DNA of 64,000 nt from Phocoena phocoena (lineage: Eukaryota; Chordata; Mammalia; Artiodactyla; Phocoenidae), in assembly GCF_963924675.1 (NCBI RefSeq), contig NC_089220.1, forward strand, positions 113,352,697 to 113,416,696. Reading direction: 5' to 3'. Position 1 is the stretch's first letter, and each line of letters opens with the position of its first letter. Below, in pieces: positions 24,446 to 36,060 of this stretch. A program made the translations under genes and the position numbers. The notes under the pieces are model-generated. The model was not told where the DNA came from. It did no database searches and was given only the letters and a program-made list of their open reading frames with translations.

Positions 24446-24949
24446 GCTGTGTAACCCACTTAAACTAAAAAGTAAGGCTGACTATTTTGCTTAGAGAAGG
24501 GGTGGAGTTACAATCGCAAAACAGATGTAGCACAAAGGGGGGCTCATTTTTTACTGTGGGCAGGTGTGAAAGAACTGTGCATATGGGGGCAGGTGGAGTG
24601 AGTACGGCTGCCTGAGTGTGTGGAGGCGGAGGCGAGAGGGAGGTTGGCTGGGTTCCCATGTCTGGGAGTAGCAGGGATGCCCAGCTTCTCTCCTCCAGGC
24701 ACTCGTGCTGCCCTTGGCTTGTGCCACTGGCAAAGCCTATTGAGATGTGCCCTGGGTGCCATGGACCCCTGCCTGGGAGAGGCGGGCTGGAGGGTTTTGG
24801 AGCTGCCTTTGCCACAGTCTGCCTAGTTTCGGTACAGTATAGACAGTTTAGCCCCTGTACAGTCTGCTGCATAGCTTTTAACTCCACGTGGACCCTGGTG
24901 TCAAATGCTGTGTGCTGATGACGGCACTGATGATTTGCTTTTTACGTTT

Positions 24950-25280
24950 CTAGATATAACACTTAATTTTTTTCTGATTACAAAGGAAAGATATATTTAT
25001 TGCAGAAAACTTAGAAAACACAAAGCAGAAAAATAAAAATCACCCATAATTTCCCAACCAATGCTGACCATTATTTTCAATGTGTATCTTCCTGGTGTCT
25101 CTCTCTCTCTCTCTCACCCTGCCCACACACACTTTTATAAAATCGGTATTATGTTAAACATATTGTTTTGTTCACTACTTTTTTCACTTAATAATTCATC
25201 ATAAACATTTTCCTTCTGTACTAAATATTCGATATTCTTCAAAAACGTGATTTTTTAAATGGCTGCCGTGTATTTTTTTA
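24950..25280. mobile_element. old L1-like sequence, interrupted by young L1
   Basis: Contains 'ttttttcacttaataattcatcataaacat' and 'aatggctgccgtgtat', which continue after 27855 as 'cagtcccctgttttggacat' and 'ataaataaaactgc'. Together they read as one old repeat split by the L1 at 25296-27840. Confidence 0.55.
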
Positions 25281-25295
25281 AAATATTAATGTTTG
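25281..25295. repeat. L1 target-site duplication, left copy
   Basis: The 15 bp 'aaatattaatgtttg' is repeated exactly at 27841-27855 and brackets the L1. Confidence 0.93.
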
Positions 25296-25299
25296 ACTT

Positions 25300-27475
25300 A
25301 TGATAAAAACCCTCCAGAAAGTAGGCATAGAGGGAACTTACCTCAATATAATAAAGGCCATATATGACAAACCCACAGCCAACATCATTCTCAATGGTGA
25401 AAAACTGAAAGCATTTCCACTAAGACCAGGAGCAAGACAAGGTTGCCCACTCTGACCACTCTTATCCAACATAGTTTTGGAAGTTTTAGCCACAGCAATC
25501 AGAGAAGAAAAAGAAATAAAAGGAATCCAAATCAGAAAAGAAGAAGTAAAGCTGTCATTGTTTGCAGATGACATGATACTATACATAGAGAATCCTAAAG
25601 ATGCTACCAGAAAACTACTAGAGCTAATCAATGAATTTGATAAAATAGCAGGATACAAAATTAATGCACAGAAATCTCTGGCATTCCTATACACTAATGA
25701 TGAAAAATCTGAAAGAGAAATTAAGGAAACACTCCCATGTACCACTGCAACAAAAAGAATAAAATACCTAGGAATAAACCTACCTAAGGAGACAAAAGAC
25801 CTGTATGCAGAAAACTATAAGACACTGATGAAAGAAATTAAAGATGATACCAACAGATGGAGAGATATACCATGTTCTTGGATTGGAAGAATCAACATTG
25901 TGAAAATGACTATACTACCCAAAGCAATCTACAGATTCAGTGCAATCCCTATCAAACTACCACTGGCATTTTTCACAGAACTAGAACAAGAAATTGCATA
26001 ATTTGTATGGAAACACTAAAGACCCTGAATAGCCAAAGCAATCTTGAGAAAGTAAAACGGAGGTGGAGGAATCAAGCTCCAGGACTTCACACTATACTAC
26101 AAAGCTACAGTAATCAAGACAGTATGGTGCTGGCACAAAAACAGAAATATAGATCAATGGAACAGGATAGAAAGCCCAGAGATAAACCCACATACACATG
26201 GTCACCTTGTTTTTGACAAAGGAGGCAAGAATATACAATGGAGAAAAGACAGCCTCTTCAATAAGTGGTGCTAGGAAAACTGGACAGCTACATGTAAAAG
26301 AATGAAATTAGGACACTCCCTAACACCATACAAAAATAAACTCAACATGGATTACAGACCGAAATCTAAGGCCAGACACTGTAAAACTCTTAGAGGAAAA
26401 CATAGGCAGAGCACTCTATGACATAAATCACAGCAAGATCCTTTTTGACCCACCTCCTAGAGAAATGGAAATAAAACAGAAATAGCAAATGAGACCTAAT
26501 GAAACTTAACAGCTTTTGCACAGCAAAGGAAACCATAAACTATACCAAAAGACAACCCTCAGAATGGGAGAAAATATTTGCAAGTGAAGCAACTGACAAA
26601 GGACTAATCTCCAAAATTTACAAGCAGCTCACGCAGCTCAATATCAAAAAAACAAATAACCCAATCCAAAAATGGGCAGAAGACCTAAATAGACATTTCT
26701 CCAAAGAAGACATACAGGTTGCCAGCAACACATGAAAGGATGCTCAACGTCCCTAATCATTAGAGAAATGCAAATCAAAACTACAATGAGATATCACCTC
26801 ACACCAGTTAGAATGGCCATCATCAAAAAATCTACAAGCAATAAATGCTGGAGAGGGTGTGTAGGAAAGGGAACCCTCTTGCACTGTTGGTGGGAATGTA
26901 AACTGATACAGCCACTATGGAGAACAGTATGGAGGTTCCTTAAAAAACTAAAAATAGAACTACCATACGACCCAGCAATCCCACTAGCAGGCATATACCC
27001 TGAGAAAACCATAATTCAGAAAGAGTCATGGGGCTTCCCTGGTGGCACAGTGGTTGAGAGTCCGCCTGCGGATGCAGGGAACATGGGTTCGTGCCCCGGT
27101 CCGGGAGGATCCCACATGCCGTGGGGCGGCTGGGCCCTGTGAGCCATGGCCGCTGAGCCTGCACGTCAGGAGCCTGTGCTCCGCAACGGGAGAGGCCCGC
27201 ATACTGCAAAAAAAAAAAAAGAGTCATGTACCACAATGTTCATTGCAGCTCTATTTACAATAGCCAGGACATGGAAGCAACCTAAGTGTCCATCGACAGA
27301 TGAATGGACAAAGAAGATGTGGCACATATATACAATGGAATATTACTCAGCCATAAAAAGAAACGAAATTGAGTTATTTGTAGTGAGGTGGATGGACCTA
27401 GAGTCTGTCATACAGAGTGAAGTAAGTCAGAAAGAGAAAAACAAATACCGTATGCTAACACATATGTATGGAATC
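25300..27475 (+). pseudogene. L1 ORF2 RT and C-terminal part, broken
   Basis: Encodes RT from just before RPGARQGCP (a TGA follows at about 25455) through the catalytic FADD motif at 25561-25572. The C-terminal domain contains [12 protein letters not shown] (near 25870), the stretch with WGFP-like SINE interruption, and finally MWHIYTMEYYSAIKRNE (near 27318). The endonuclease is missing because of 5' truncation. Additional frameshifts occur after 26001. Not functional. Confidence 0.92.
27031..27220 (+). mobile_element. cetacean SINE (CHR-type) inside L1
   Basis: Head 'gggcttccctggtggcacag', box A- and box B-like promoter motifs, body and a 13 A tail. Flanked by 'aaagagtcatg' at 27020-27030 and 27218-27228. 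Compared with the copy at 48.3 kb it lacks 16 bp near the 3' end, between two 'gagaggcc' direct repeats. It is younger than the L1 it interrupts. Confidence 0.97.
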
Positions 27476-28044
27476 TAAAGAAAGAAAACAGGTTCTGAAG
27501 AACCTAGGGGCAGGACAGGAATAAAGATGCAGATGTAGAGAAAGGACTTGAGGACACGGGGAGGGGGAAGGGTAAGCTGGGATGAAGTGAGAGAGTGGCA
27601 TGGACATATATACACTACCAAATGTAAAATAGATAGCTAGTGGGAAGCAGCTGCATAGCACAGGGAGATCAGCTCCGTGCTTTGTGACCACCTAGAGGGG
27701 TGGGATAGGGAGGGTGGGAGGGAGACACAAGAGGGAGGAAATATGGGGGTATATGTATATGTATAGCTGATTCACTTTGTTATACAGCAGAAACTAACAC
27801 ACCATTGTAAAGCAATTATACTCCAATAAAGATGTTAAAAAAATATTAATGTTTGCTTAAACAGTCCCCTGTTTTGGACATGTTGGTTTTTTTCAGTTTT
27901 TCGATATTGTTTATAAATAAAACTGCTTCTTTTGCGCATTTTTTGTACATCTATTAATGCATAGCGCTCCTTCTGGGACAAAAGATATAAATACTCTTAA
28001 GGTATTTGATACATACTATCAAATTGGCCTTCCAGAAAACTATA

Positions 28045-28730
28045 TAATTCCACAACTGTGCTACATTTTACCTTGAGTTTTACTGTACATGTTGCTTTGC
28101 CGAAGTACGCCTCCATTCCCCTGTGCCTCCCTCCTCCCCTCCCTTCTCTGTACCCCCTGGCTCACCCCACCTATCAGCATAGTACTCTAATTGCTCATAT
28201 TGCTTTCTCCTTGATATTTGCCTATATTTTAATTTATGCATGTCTTTTTCACCTAGTATGATTTTTATATTAACATTTCTCTTGACATAGTCGGGGTTCC
28301 CATTTTTAAGCTTAATGACCATTTCCATCATTTTGCCCCCATCATGGTTTCCTTAGCCATTCCCCATCCTCTGTTAGAGATCTAGGTGGTTTCTAGTTTC
28401 TTCCTCATCAAAAAATTAGTACTACCAGTTTGCTCTTTTGTTTTTTGTTTTTCTGATCTCCTGTTCCATTTTGGAAATTCAGTTCCTGGTCATGTAATTA
28501 CTAGTTGCAAGGCAGGAGCTGTTCTAATAACATTACTGCTGCTGAGGGGCCTTCAGAGAAAAGGCACCTGGGAGGCCCAGGTGAGAGAACCCAGAAACAG
28601 AATGGATGCTCGTTTTGGCCTCCCTTTTCCCTTCCTTATTAGGTACTGTTCTTTCCTCGGGGGAACATGGGAGGAACTCAACACCTCACTCCTACAAGGG
28701 ATATAAGAGGCGCTGCGAATTGGGACTTAC
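28045..28730. other. no recognisable gene
   Basis: T-rich sequence with a C-rich patch at 28110-28160. Some weak resemblance to old L1 at 28200-28320. No exon supported. Confidence 0.4.
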
Positions 28731-28769
28731 CGAGTTCCATGCAGGGAAATGATGTCAGTGTTCGTACGG

Positions 28770-28840
28770 TGTCCACATATAAATGGCGTCATACCATAGG
28801 TGGTCTTTTGTGACTAGCTTCTTTCACTAAGCATAGTGAA
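28770..28840 (+). mobile_element. old L1M-type fragment, short
   Basis: 'ataaatggcgtcatacca' and 'ttttgtgactagcttctttcactaagcata' match the ancient repeat seen at 24.3 kb. Confidence 0.55.
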
Positions 28841-28979
28841 GGGGAAGATCTTGGCGGCTTCTCAGATTGTGCAAATACGCTTTCGTGGTTCTGCGTGGGC
28901 CTCGCCTTGCGTCCATTCACCCTGCTTCCAGTACTTTCTGAGCCCCGGCCACGCGTGGCAGCAGGACCCTCCATCGTAA

Positions 28980-29110
28980 ATGGTGTGAGTTCCAGTCCTG
29001 ACTTTGTCACTTAGTGCCTGTGAACAGCTTAACCTGTTCCAGCTTCAGTTTCCTCATTTGTGAAAAGGACTGATGATCACCGTACCTGCCGTCAGAGTGA
29101 GAGGAGACAG
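28980..29110 (+). mobile_element. MIR SINE
   Basis: MIR: 'gttccagtcctgactttgtcac', 'cttcagtttcctcatttgtgaaaagg'. Confidence 0.8.
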
Positions 29111-29696
29111 CGTTTGTTCATTCCTCTCTTGAAACCAAGGGACCTTCATGGGCGCTGGGACATCTGTCCGCCTTCAAGAGAAAGGAGCTGGCATTCCTGC
29201 CTTGGGGGGGCACTTACAGTCTTGGAGGGGCCAGGCGGGGAGATGATGCGTGTGATAAAGGGAAGGCAGGGGCCCAGGAGAAGGGCATCAGCCTGACAGT
29301 GGTGGGAAGTCACAGCGACTTAAGAAGGGCCGCCCGCTGACATGGGAAAGGGAGGGAGGACGCAGAAGCCTGGTTTACGGGAGGGCTGCGTTCTTGAAGA
29401 CCTCACAGAATTCAGATCTCTCATCATTCAGACTGTGGTTTTCCCCAGAGGATAAATGTACAGAGCGTGCATGGGTGCGTGGTGCATTCTCAGAATGCAT
29501 AATTTTGCTCGAAGTTGGCTTTTCACGCTGTCACTGTTATCACCAACATTGCACAGAGGGCTCACTCATAAACGGCCCACTTGGTATCTCAGGACAGTTT
29601 GGCTTCCTCGATAGCCAAGCTGCCGATGGTGGTTGTTACTGTCATCATCACGGTGTGTTTTCAATCCAGCACCACCATTTGACAGACCGTCTAGAT

Positions 29697-29987
29697 CAGA
29701 GGTCAGCAAACTTTTTTTGTAAAGGGCCAGCGAGTTAATATTTCAGCTTTGTAGGGTCTTTGTTGCAACTAATCAGCTCTGCCTTTGGAGCACAAAAGCA
29801 ACCATAGATGATACAGAAAAGAATGGACAGTAAAACCTTATTTACACCTACTGCAATTTGAATTTCATATAATTTTCATGTCATGAAATAGTATTCTTCT
29901 TTCAATATTTGTTCAGCCATTTGAAAATGTTACAAGAGCAGGCCGTGGGACAGGTCTGGCCCACTGGCCAGGATTTGCTGACCCCTG
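29697..29987. mobile_element. small hAT-type DNA transposon, complete
   Basis: About 291 bp with inverted ends: 'cagaggtcagcaaa' at the left and the complement of 'caggggtcagcaaa' at the right. Flanked by a perfect 8 bp duplication 'gtctagat' (29689-29696 and 29988-29995), the hallmark of hAT insertion. Internal phrases 'tgtaaagggcca' and 'ttgtagggtctttgttgcaact' match a common Charlie-related non-autonomous family. It carries no gene. A related copy lies near 60.7 kb. Confidence 0.9.
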
Positions 29988-29999
29988 GTCTAGATGACT

Positions 30000-31700
30000 A
30001 TAATATTTGAAAATTGTTTTCAGTTGAGTGAATGTTAAAAAAAAATAAAAAGAGTGAATGTTAAAATAGCCCTGCAGTCAACAAAATCACTCATAGAAGT
30101 TCCAGTGATCATAAGAGTATAGCTAAGTTCACAAGTTCTATCAAAAGATTGTGGGTATTTATCAGCCTGGGCGATACCAATGTAGGTAAGTTATTCTAAC
30201 GAATTTTAAAATTTAAATCATATTGTTTTAAAATGCATCAAATGACTTTATTAATAGTTATCTCATTCTATGTTGTGGTTCACATTGTATCCCATACCTT
30301 TGTTCGTTACTGTGTACCATCCTGGAATCTAACAACTCTGCCTGCCTCTAGACAGTCTGATGGCCTATGGTGAGGGGTTTGGAGCTTAATTCTGGCTGGA
30401 AGTGTTGTAGAAGCATGGGAAGGAGCACCAAGGCGTATGTCTGGCACATGGTGAATGTGGGATAAACTTTGTTCTCTCTTTTCCCTTTCTTTTCCTCCCC
30501 ACCCAAATGTTCTGTATATTTGGTCAGCTCTAAAACATGCTGAGCCTCTTTGAAATTGTTACTTTGGTTCTTTCCACATGCAGTAAAGTCACTAACCTTT
30601 TTAAATGGAAACAAAAACAAAGGCTGTTAGAAAGCAGTTTCCCCTCCCGGGTCACCAGCTTTCCCTTGCTGGAGAATAAGCAGTGCTGTGCTGAGACCGT
30701 GGCCAGGGCCAGAAGAGAGGCCCCAGGTCCAAAGCAGGCGCCTCCAGCTGGGTGCAGACCCAGCTCTCCAGCCAGGAGGGGGGCGTCTGGTCTGCTGGCT
30801 GCTCTGAGGTCCACAGCTCCTGGGTGTATCTTGGTTTCAGAGATTCCAACGGTAGGAAAGCCAGGATCCTCTCCAGATGGGAGACCACCAGCCCCGAAGG
30901 TGACTGTGATGCTGTGGTTCTTGGCTCTCGAGTGTGCTTTTGCTGTGTGTGTTGGATGGAAGGCCCGTCTTGAGTAGACATGTGTTTGTGTTGTTCAGGG
31001 GGCTGATGTGCATAACCACGTGTGCTTTCTGGCCTGGGGTCTGGCAGGATGTGAAGAGAGGCAGCCACTATCCTTTGACTGGTGAGATTTTGCACTGTTA
31101 TGTTGGGGAGGGGGCTGGCATTCTTCCTGTGCTTTGGAGCTCTTTGGTTTATAGACGAGTGGTCTTGGAGCCGAGGGCATGGACGTTGAGTCCTGACTTT
31201 GCTACCGCTTTGCCATTTGATCTCCAGTAACCCATCCTACTCTGTCTCTGGGGTCACTAATTCCTCACTCCTGAATGAATGATGATAGCCATTTCTGGGG
31301 GCCCATTTCTCAGCTGAGACATGTGGGGAGCCTGGACTTTCACTCCCATCCAGCAGCAGTAAGGCGTCCTCACCCCTCCCCGCTGCGTGGTCAGGGGAGA
31401 CCTAGTGGAGAGTCAGGACTCTTACCACCACCCAGTAGTAACGAGGCCATGCATCTCCTCCCACTCTCTGCCTTCCCCCAGTGGTGCCAGTGGAGGCCCT
31501 GTGAGGCACAGTGATGTGGCCCTCCTACCCCTCCCAGCCAGGGAAGTATCAGTGGAGACTTGTTGGGGAGCTGAAACCCCCTCCCCTGTCAGCAGTAATG
31601 ATGAGCCCTCCTCCCCCCTTAGGAGGCCAAGTGGGGAACCTGGACTTCTATCCCCACCTAGCTGTGATCAGGTAGGATTCCCCTTCCTCAGCTGGAGCAG
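30000..31700. other. no recognisable gene
   Basis: Mixed unique sequence. Internal repeated 'cagtagtaa'/'cagcagtaa' phrases and GGA-rich text at 31330-31690 suggest a decayed tandem or low-complexity segment. Degraded MIR-like text lies at 31165-31260. Open frames up to about 147 codons lack protein features. Confidence 0.4.
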
Positions 31701-31739
31701 TGTCAGAGGAAGCCAGCTAAAATGGAAGGTTTAAGTTAG

Positions 31740-32560
31740 TTCTAGAGCCTCATAATGTAATACCTAAGATGTCCAGGTCTTAATTGAAAACCACTCATCA
31801 CACCAAGATGCATAGAGATCTCAAGCTTAATGAGAAGAGACAACACTGAGGTGACAGGGAAGTGGCAATTATCTGGTGAAGATTTTGAAGCAGTCATCAT
31901 AAACATGCTTCAGTGAGCAGTTATGAACATGCTTGACACAAACGGGAAAGAAAATAGTCTCAGCAAAGAAACAAAAGGCATAAAGAAGAACCAAATGAAA
32001 ATTTTAGAATAGAAGAAGACAGTAACCGAAACAAAATCACACTGGATGGGCTATACAGCAGAATGGAGATGACAAAGGAAAGAATCAGTGAATTTGAAGA
32101 CATAACCATAAACATTCCCCAATCTGAATGACAGAGAGAAAATAGACGAGAGGAAGAGAAAAAGAGCAGATCCTCAGGGGACCTGACATTTGGGTCTTTG
32201 AAATCCCAGTAGAGGGGAAAGAGGGTGGGACTGAAAAAGTTCTCAATAGACTAATTGCTGAAAACTCCCCAGGGTTAGGATGAGACACAAGCCTCCAATT
32301 CAAGAGCTTAGTAAGTTCCGAACAGGATAAACCCAAAGAAATCCATACTGAGATATCTCATGCTCAAACTTCCGAAAATAATTTTGAAAAAGAAGAAAGT
32401 AGGAGGAGTCAGTCTCCCAAGGTTTCAAGACTTAATAGCCACAGTAATCAAGACCGTGTGGGGTTGGCACAAGGACAGAAGAGAGAACCTAGAGGTGTGC
32501 CCATCTGATTTTTGGCAAAGGTGCTTAGGGAAATCAGAGAAACACTTACTGCAGTGATAT
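31740..32560 (+). mobile_element. old L1 (L1M/HAL1-like), internally deleted
   Basis: 31740-32370 resembles the 5' and ORF1 region of old L1s ('gaatggagatgacaaaggaaagaatcagtga', 'gacagagagaaaatagac'). At about 32380 it jumps to the ORF2 C-terminal region, encoding VGGVSLPRFQD and [14 protein letters not shown]. About 3 kb of a normal L1, including endonuclease and most of RT, is missing. Stops throughout. Confidence 0.75.
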
Positions 32561-32901
32561 GGATGGTGATTTGGAAGAGGCTGGTAGTAGATGGAGAGGA
32601 GAGGGGAGGGTTTACCTGAGAGACAGTTCCAAGCAAAGAATTGACAGCTGGCAAGAGATGAGGTCTTAGGGCTCATGGGAGGGGGAAATCACAGAAGCCC
32701 AGGCAGGCTTTGAGCTTTGTTCATTGGAAGAATAGTGATACCACCATCAAAGTAGGAAAGCTCGGCAGGAAGAGGACTTTGTGTGGAGCTGGTGACCAGG
32801 TCCTTTTATCATTAAGCATGTGTGGGCCATCAGCAGGAGGAAACTAGAAGTACAGGAAAACAGTCTGAATGAGAGGGTAGGCCTTGAGACGTTGGGTTTT
32901 T

Positions 32902-33097
32902 TTTTGTGGTACGCGGGCCTGTCACTGTTGTGGCCTCCCCCGTTGCGGAGCACAGGCTCTGGATGCGCAGGCTCAGCGGCCATGGCTCACGGGCCCAGCC
33001 GCTCCTCGGCATGTGGGATCTTCCCGGACCGGGGCACGAACCCGTGTCCCCTGCATTGGCAGGTGGACTCTCAACCACTGCGCCACCAGGGAAGCCC
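32902..33097 (-). mobile_element. cetacean SINE (CHR-type), antisense
   Basis: Full-length reverse copy with tail T-run at the left and 'accagggaagccc' at the right. Flanked by an exact 16 bp duplication 'gagacgttgggttttt' (32886-32901 and 33098-33113). The perfect duplication implies a fairly recent insertion. Confidence 0.97.
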
Positions 33098-33119
33098 GAG
33101 ACGTTGGGTTTTTGAGACC

Positions 33120-34080
33120 TCTGCATGAGATAATAATCAAAGAGGTGCTTACCCAGTGTACGGAGCTCATTAGCGGGGGATGGGTTGTGGTTGATATTTT
33201 TCTAGTCCTGGTTTTGGTCACAGGGGGAGCAGACAGAGGAGACCGACAGGGAACAGACGCAAATAGCTGCTGATGATTGGGTTCAAGAAAAAGTGTACAG
33301 TAACGGTTTTCTTCTTGCTAAACCCAATTGTCTTTTACTGTCCCCCTTGACCTTTGGGTGACCTTTGACTCCAACGACTTGCCTCTCTTGGTTTCCTTGA
33401 AAATATTTCCTAATTCACAAGATGGCTGTCTGTTTTTCATTATCATAATCTTTTAATCATGGCACCCGATTTCAGCTTTACCTAATACCAGCCCATCACA
33501 GAGTTGTGTCAGGGAAATAAGACTAATTTGCTGGGGTTTTGCTTCCCTCTGTAAGGATATATGAGCCTTTCAGCCTACACCGCATAGCAGTGATTGTTAC
33601 AAATCATTGACTAGATTCCTATCGCTTAAAAAAATAATGACATAACTCAAATGTCAATGCAGAAGCCCCAAGAGCTGAGCAGGAAAAGGCAAATCCTTCT
33701 CTCTGATGTTCAGAAGCGCCAAGGGCAGAGTATGTGGCCGGCTGATTTATGGTGGCCGAGGCACACGCAGCCGGGATGTGTTCTGGACGGGTAAGTGCAT
33801 GGGGGCACTGAGATGATATGCTGGACTCAAGCTGCCGTGGAGTGAACGGGGCAGAGCACAACCTCGTACACAGCAGCTCCCCTGGCTCGGCCCAGGCTGC
33901 AGCCTGCATTGTGCACCCGGTGACTGTGAACTCAAGCAGCTCTCCAGGAAATGTGTATCTGATGCAGTGTGTCAGGGGACCTGAGAGGCAGCTTAATGGA
34001 GTGCTGACACAAGCCAGGACTCGACAGCAGGGCTTGGGTTCCCTCATGCTGCTGCCCTTTACTAGGGGCATATTGCTGCT
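33120..34080. other. no recognisable gene
   Basis: Unique sequence. A 158-codon minus frame (34095-33619) has no domain or splice support and is left out. Confidence 0.4.
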
Positions 34081-34084
34081 GATG

Positions 34085-34223
34085 ACCTCGGACACAGTGC
34101 TTCACTGCTCGCAGCCTGTTTCCTTCTGGGTAAAATGGATATATCGGTAGCACCTACCTCGTAAAGTAATGTTTGAAAAGTGTTCAGTGCAGTCTATCAG
34201 GTATTATACACTCAATAAAAATT
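34085..34223 (+). mobile_element. MIR SINE
   Basis: MIR: 'cctgtttccttctgggtaaaatgg', 'tagcacctacctcgtaaagt'. Confidence 0.75.
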
Positions 34224-34240
34224 AAAAATCTGTAGTCTGA

Positions 34241-34526
34241 TGTGGACATGATGGGAGGAAGAGGAGGGTGGGACGAATTGGGAGATTAGGATTGACATAT
34301 ATACACTACCATGTGTAAAATGGATAGCTAGTGGGAACCTGCTATAAAGCACAGGGAGCTCACCTCGGTGCTCTGTGATGACCTAGATGGGTGGGATGGG
34401 AGGGTGGGGTGGGAGGGAGGTCCAAGACGGAGGGGATATATGTATACATATAGCTGATTCACTTCACTGTACAGCAGAAACTAACACAACATTGTAAAGC
34501 AATTACACTGCAATTTAAAAAAAAAA
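34241..34526 (+). mobile_element. L1 3'UTR, heavily 5'-truncated insertion
   Basis: Only the L1 3'UTR is present ('gacatatatacactaccatgtgtaaaatgg', 'aacattgtaaagcaatta') with an A tail. Flanked by a 17 bp duplication with one mismatch (34224-34240 and 34522-34538, 'aaaaatctgtagtctga' versus 'aaaaatctctagtctga'). Confidence 0.93.
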
Positions 34527-34534
34527 TCTCTAGT

Positions 34535-34730
34535 CTGAGCTTTGCCTCTAATTAGCTGTGATACTTGCACCAGTCAGCTTATTTCATTGAGCAATCAGTT
34601 TATTCATCTTTTTTTTTTTTTTTTTTTTTTTTAGTTTATTCATCTGTGAACCATGATTACAAAATAATGGATTTGGAGAGTTGGGTTGGAATCTCCCAGT
34701 TTTTGTGTGCTTTGTGATTCTGTGATGAGA
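34535..34730 (+). mobile_element. MIR SINE hosting two later insertions
   Basis: MIR core 'ctgagctttgcctctaattagctgtga', 'gtttattcatctgtgaaccatg', with a poly(T) insertion inside (34609-34632). Confidence 0.7.
34609..34632 (-). mobile_element. poly(A)-only retroinsertion
   Basis: A run of 24 T sits between exact copies of 'agtttattcatc' (34597-34608 and 34633-34644). The direct repeat plus pure tail is the expected product of L1-mediated insertion truncated within the poly(A). Confidence 0.75.
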
Positions 34731-34739
34731 TGTCAATCA

Positions 34740-36060
34740 GACAAGTCACAAAGGAAATGATAGATTTAAAGACAAAATAAAAACTTATTTGCGTAAAAGT
34801 TACAAGCAAAATTAAAAGACAAAAATCAAACCGAAAGAACTTGACAAAATAAGGGTCAGTGTCCTTAATATAGAAATAGCTGCTTAAAAATCAACAGAAA
34901 ACATTATGAACTGTACCGAAGAACTGGCAAAAGAGGTAAAAAATGCACAGAAGAGATAGTACACATGACTAATAAAAAACGATTCCAACTTTACTAGTAA
35001 TTGAAGGAATACAGTTAAAATGATTTATTTATTTATTTTTTTTTGGCCTATTGTGACTAACACACTGAATGCCCACCCTGTACGAAGCAAAGTTATTACT
35101 CAAAGGTTTCCTGCGAGTATGGACAGACCACATTTTCCACGCGCTCTTGCAGTTAGGTATGGCCATATGACTAATAGAATATGAGTGGCAATGATTTGTT
35201 AACGGCTTCTCAAAGCTGTTAGCTCAATCCCCCGTGCTTTCTCTTTTCCCTTGTTTGTTCACGGGCTGGAAAGTAGAAAAAAAACCAGCTGAGGATTCCA
35301 AGGCTCTAGACAATGGTGGACCCGCTAGATGAAAAGAGACTGGGTCCCTGGATGCCTGCGTGCCTGTGTGGAGCAGTGTGCCCCTTCCAAGCCACATCAG
35401 GCAATGACTTGAGCAAAAACTTTTTGTGGTGTTAAGGCTTTGAAACTCTAGGATGGTTTGTTGCAGCTCTTAGCCCACCCTAACTAATTATGGATCAAAT
35501 TTAAAAAGATTATAATGCTAACATTATTGGCAAGTATGTTTATTTCATCCGCTTATTCCGTTTATTTCATCCAGATTTTAGGTGGGTATGCTCTTTTTGA
35601 AAACAGCCCATATGTAAGAAGGACCTTAAATAATGATACCTTTTGGCTTAGTGATTCTGGTTTTAGGAATCTACCGTAAGGATCTAAGCAGAGAAACAGA
35701 TAAAGAATTTCCTATAAAGATACTCATCACAAATTCCAACAATAAGGGAACTACTTAGATATGTTATCCAGCTTCCATGGGGTGAACTATTATACAGTGA
35801 TTAAATGAGATGTTTATGATTTAAAGTCAAAAATAGAATGCAAAACTGTATAAGTGATTTTGTATATGTAGAATAGACAACATAGCTAAGCATTAAGCAT
35901 AGAAAAAAGACCAGAAGGAAGAACACCAAAAGCATTCAGAGTGGTTAACCTGGAATGTGAGGCTATGAGTAATTATAGCTCTCCTCTTTACGTTTTCCTG
36001 TAGTTTTCAATTTTTCCTCAATCAACGTGTGCAATCGTATAGACAGTTTTTTTCTAAAAG
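34740..36060 (+). mobile_element. old L1M, ORF2 C-terminal region, split
   Basis: 34740-35020 resembles ORF2 C-terminal coding of old L1 ('aaggaaatgatagattt', 'agggtcagtgtccttaatata'). 35490-36060 continues it ('gattctggttttaggaatctac', 'gtgaactattatacagtgattaaatgag'), ending in L1-like 3' text. An unrelated 35030-35490 block interrupts it. Many stops. Confidence 0.65.
35030..35490. mobile_element. unidentified repeat interrupting old L1
   Basis: Ends in 'ttagcccaccctaactaatta', a phrase common to an ancient mammalian repeat whose family I cannot name with confidence. No ORF. Confidence 0.4.

Larger units (their letters stand above)
25296..27840 (+). mobile_element. L1 LINE, sense, 5'-truncated
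   Basis: Insertion starts inside ORF2 reverse transcriptase and runs through the ORF2 C-terminus, the 3'UTR ('catatatacactaccaaatgtaaaatagatagctagtggg') and the end 'aataaagatgttaaaaa'. The perfect 15 bp target duplication proves insertion by target-primed reverse transcription. A later SINE interrupts ORF2 at 27031-27220. Without the SINE the L1 is about 2.35 kb. Confidence 0.97.

Noticed and set aside
33619..34095. 158-codon minus frame
   Set aside because: No domain, signal or splice evidence; consistent with a chance frame in moderate-GC DNA.
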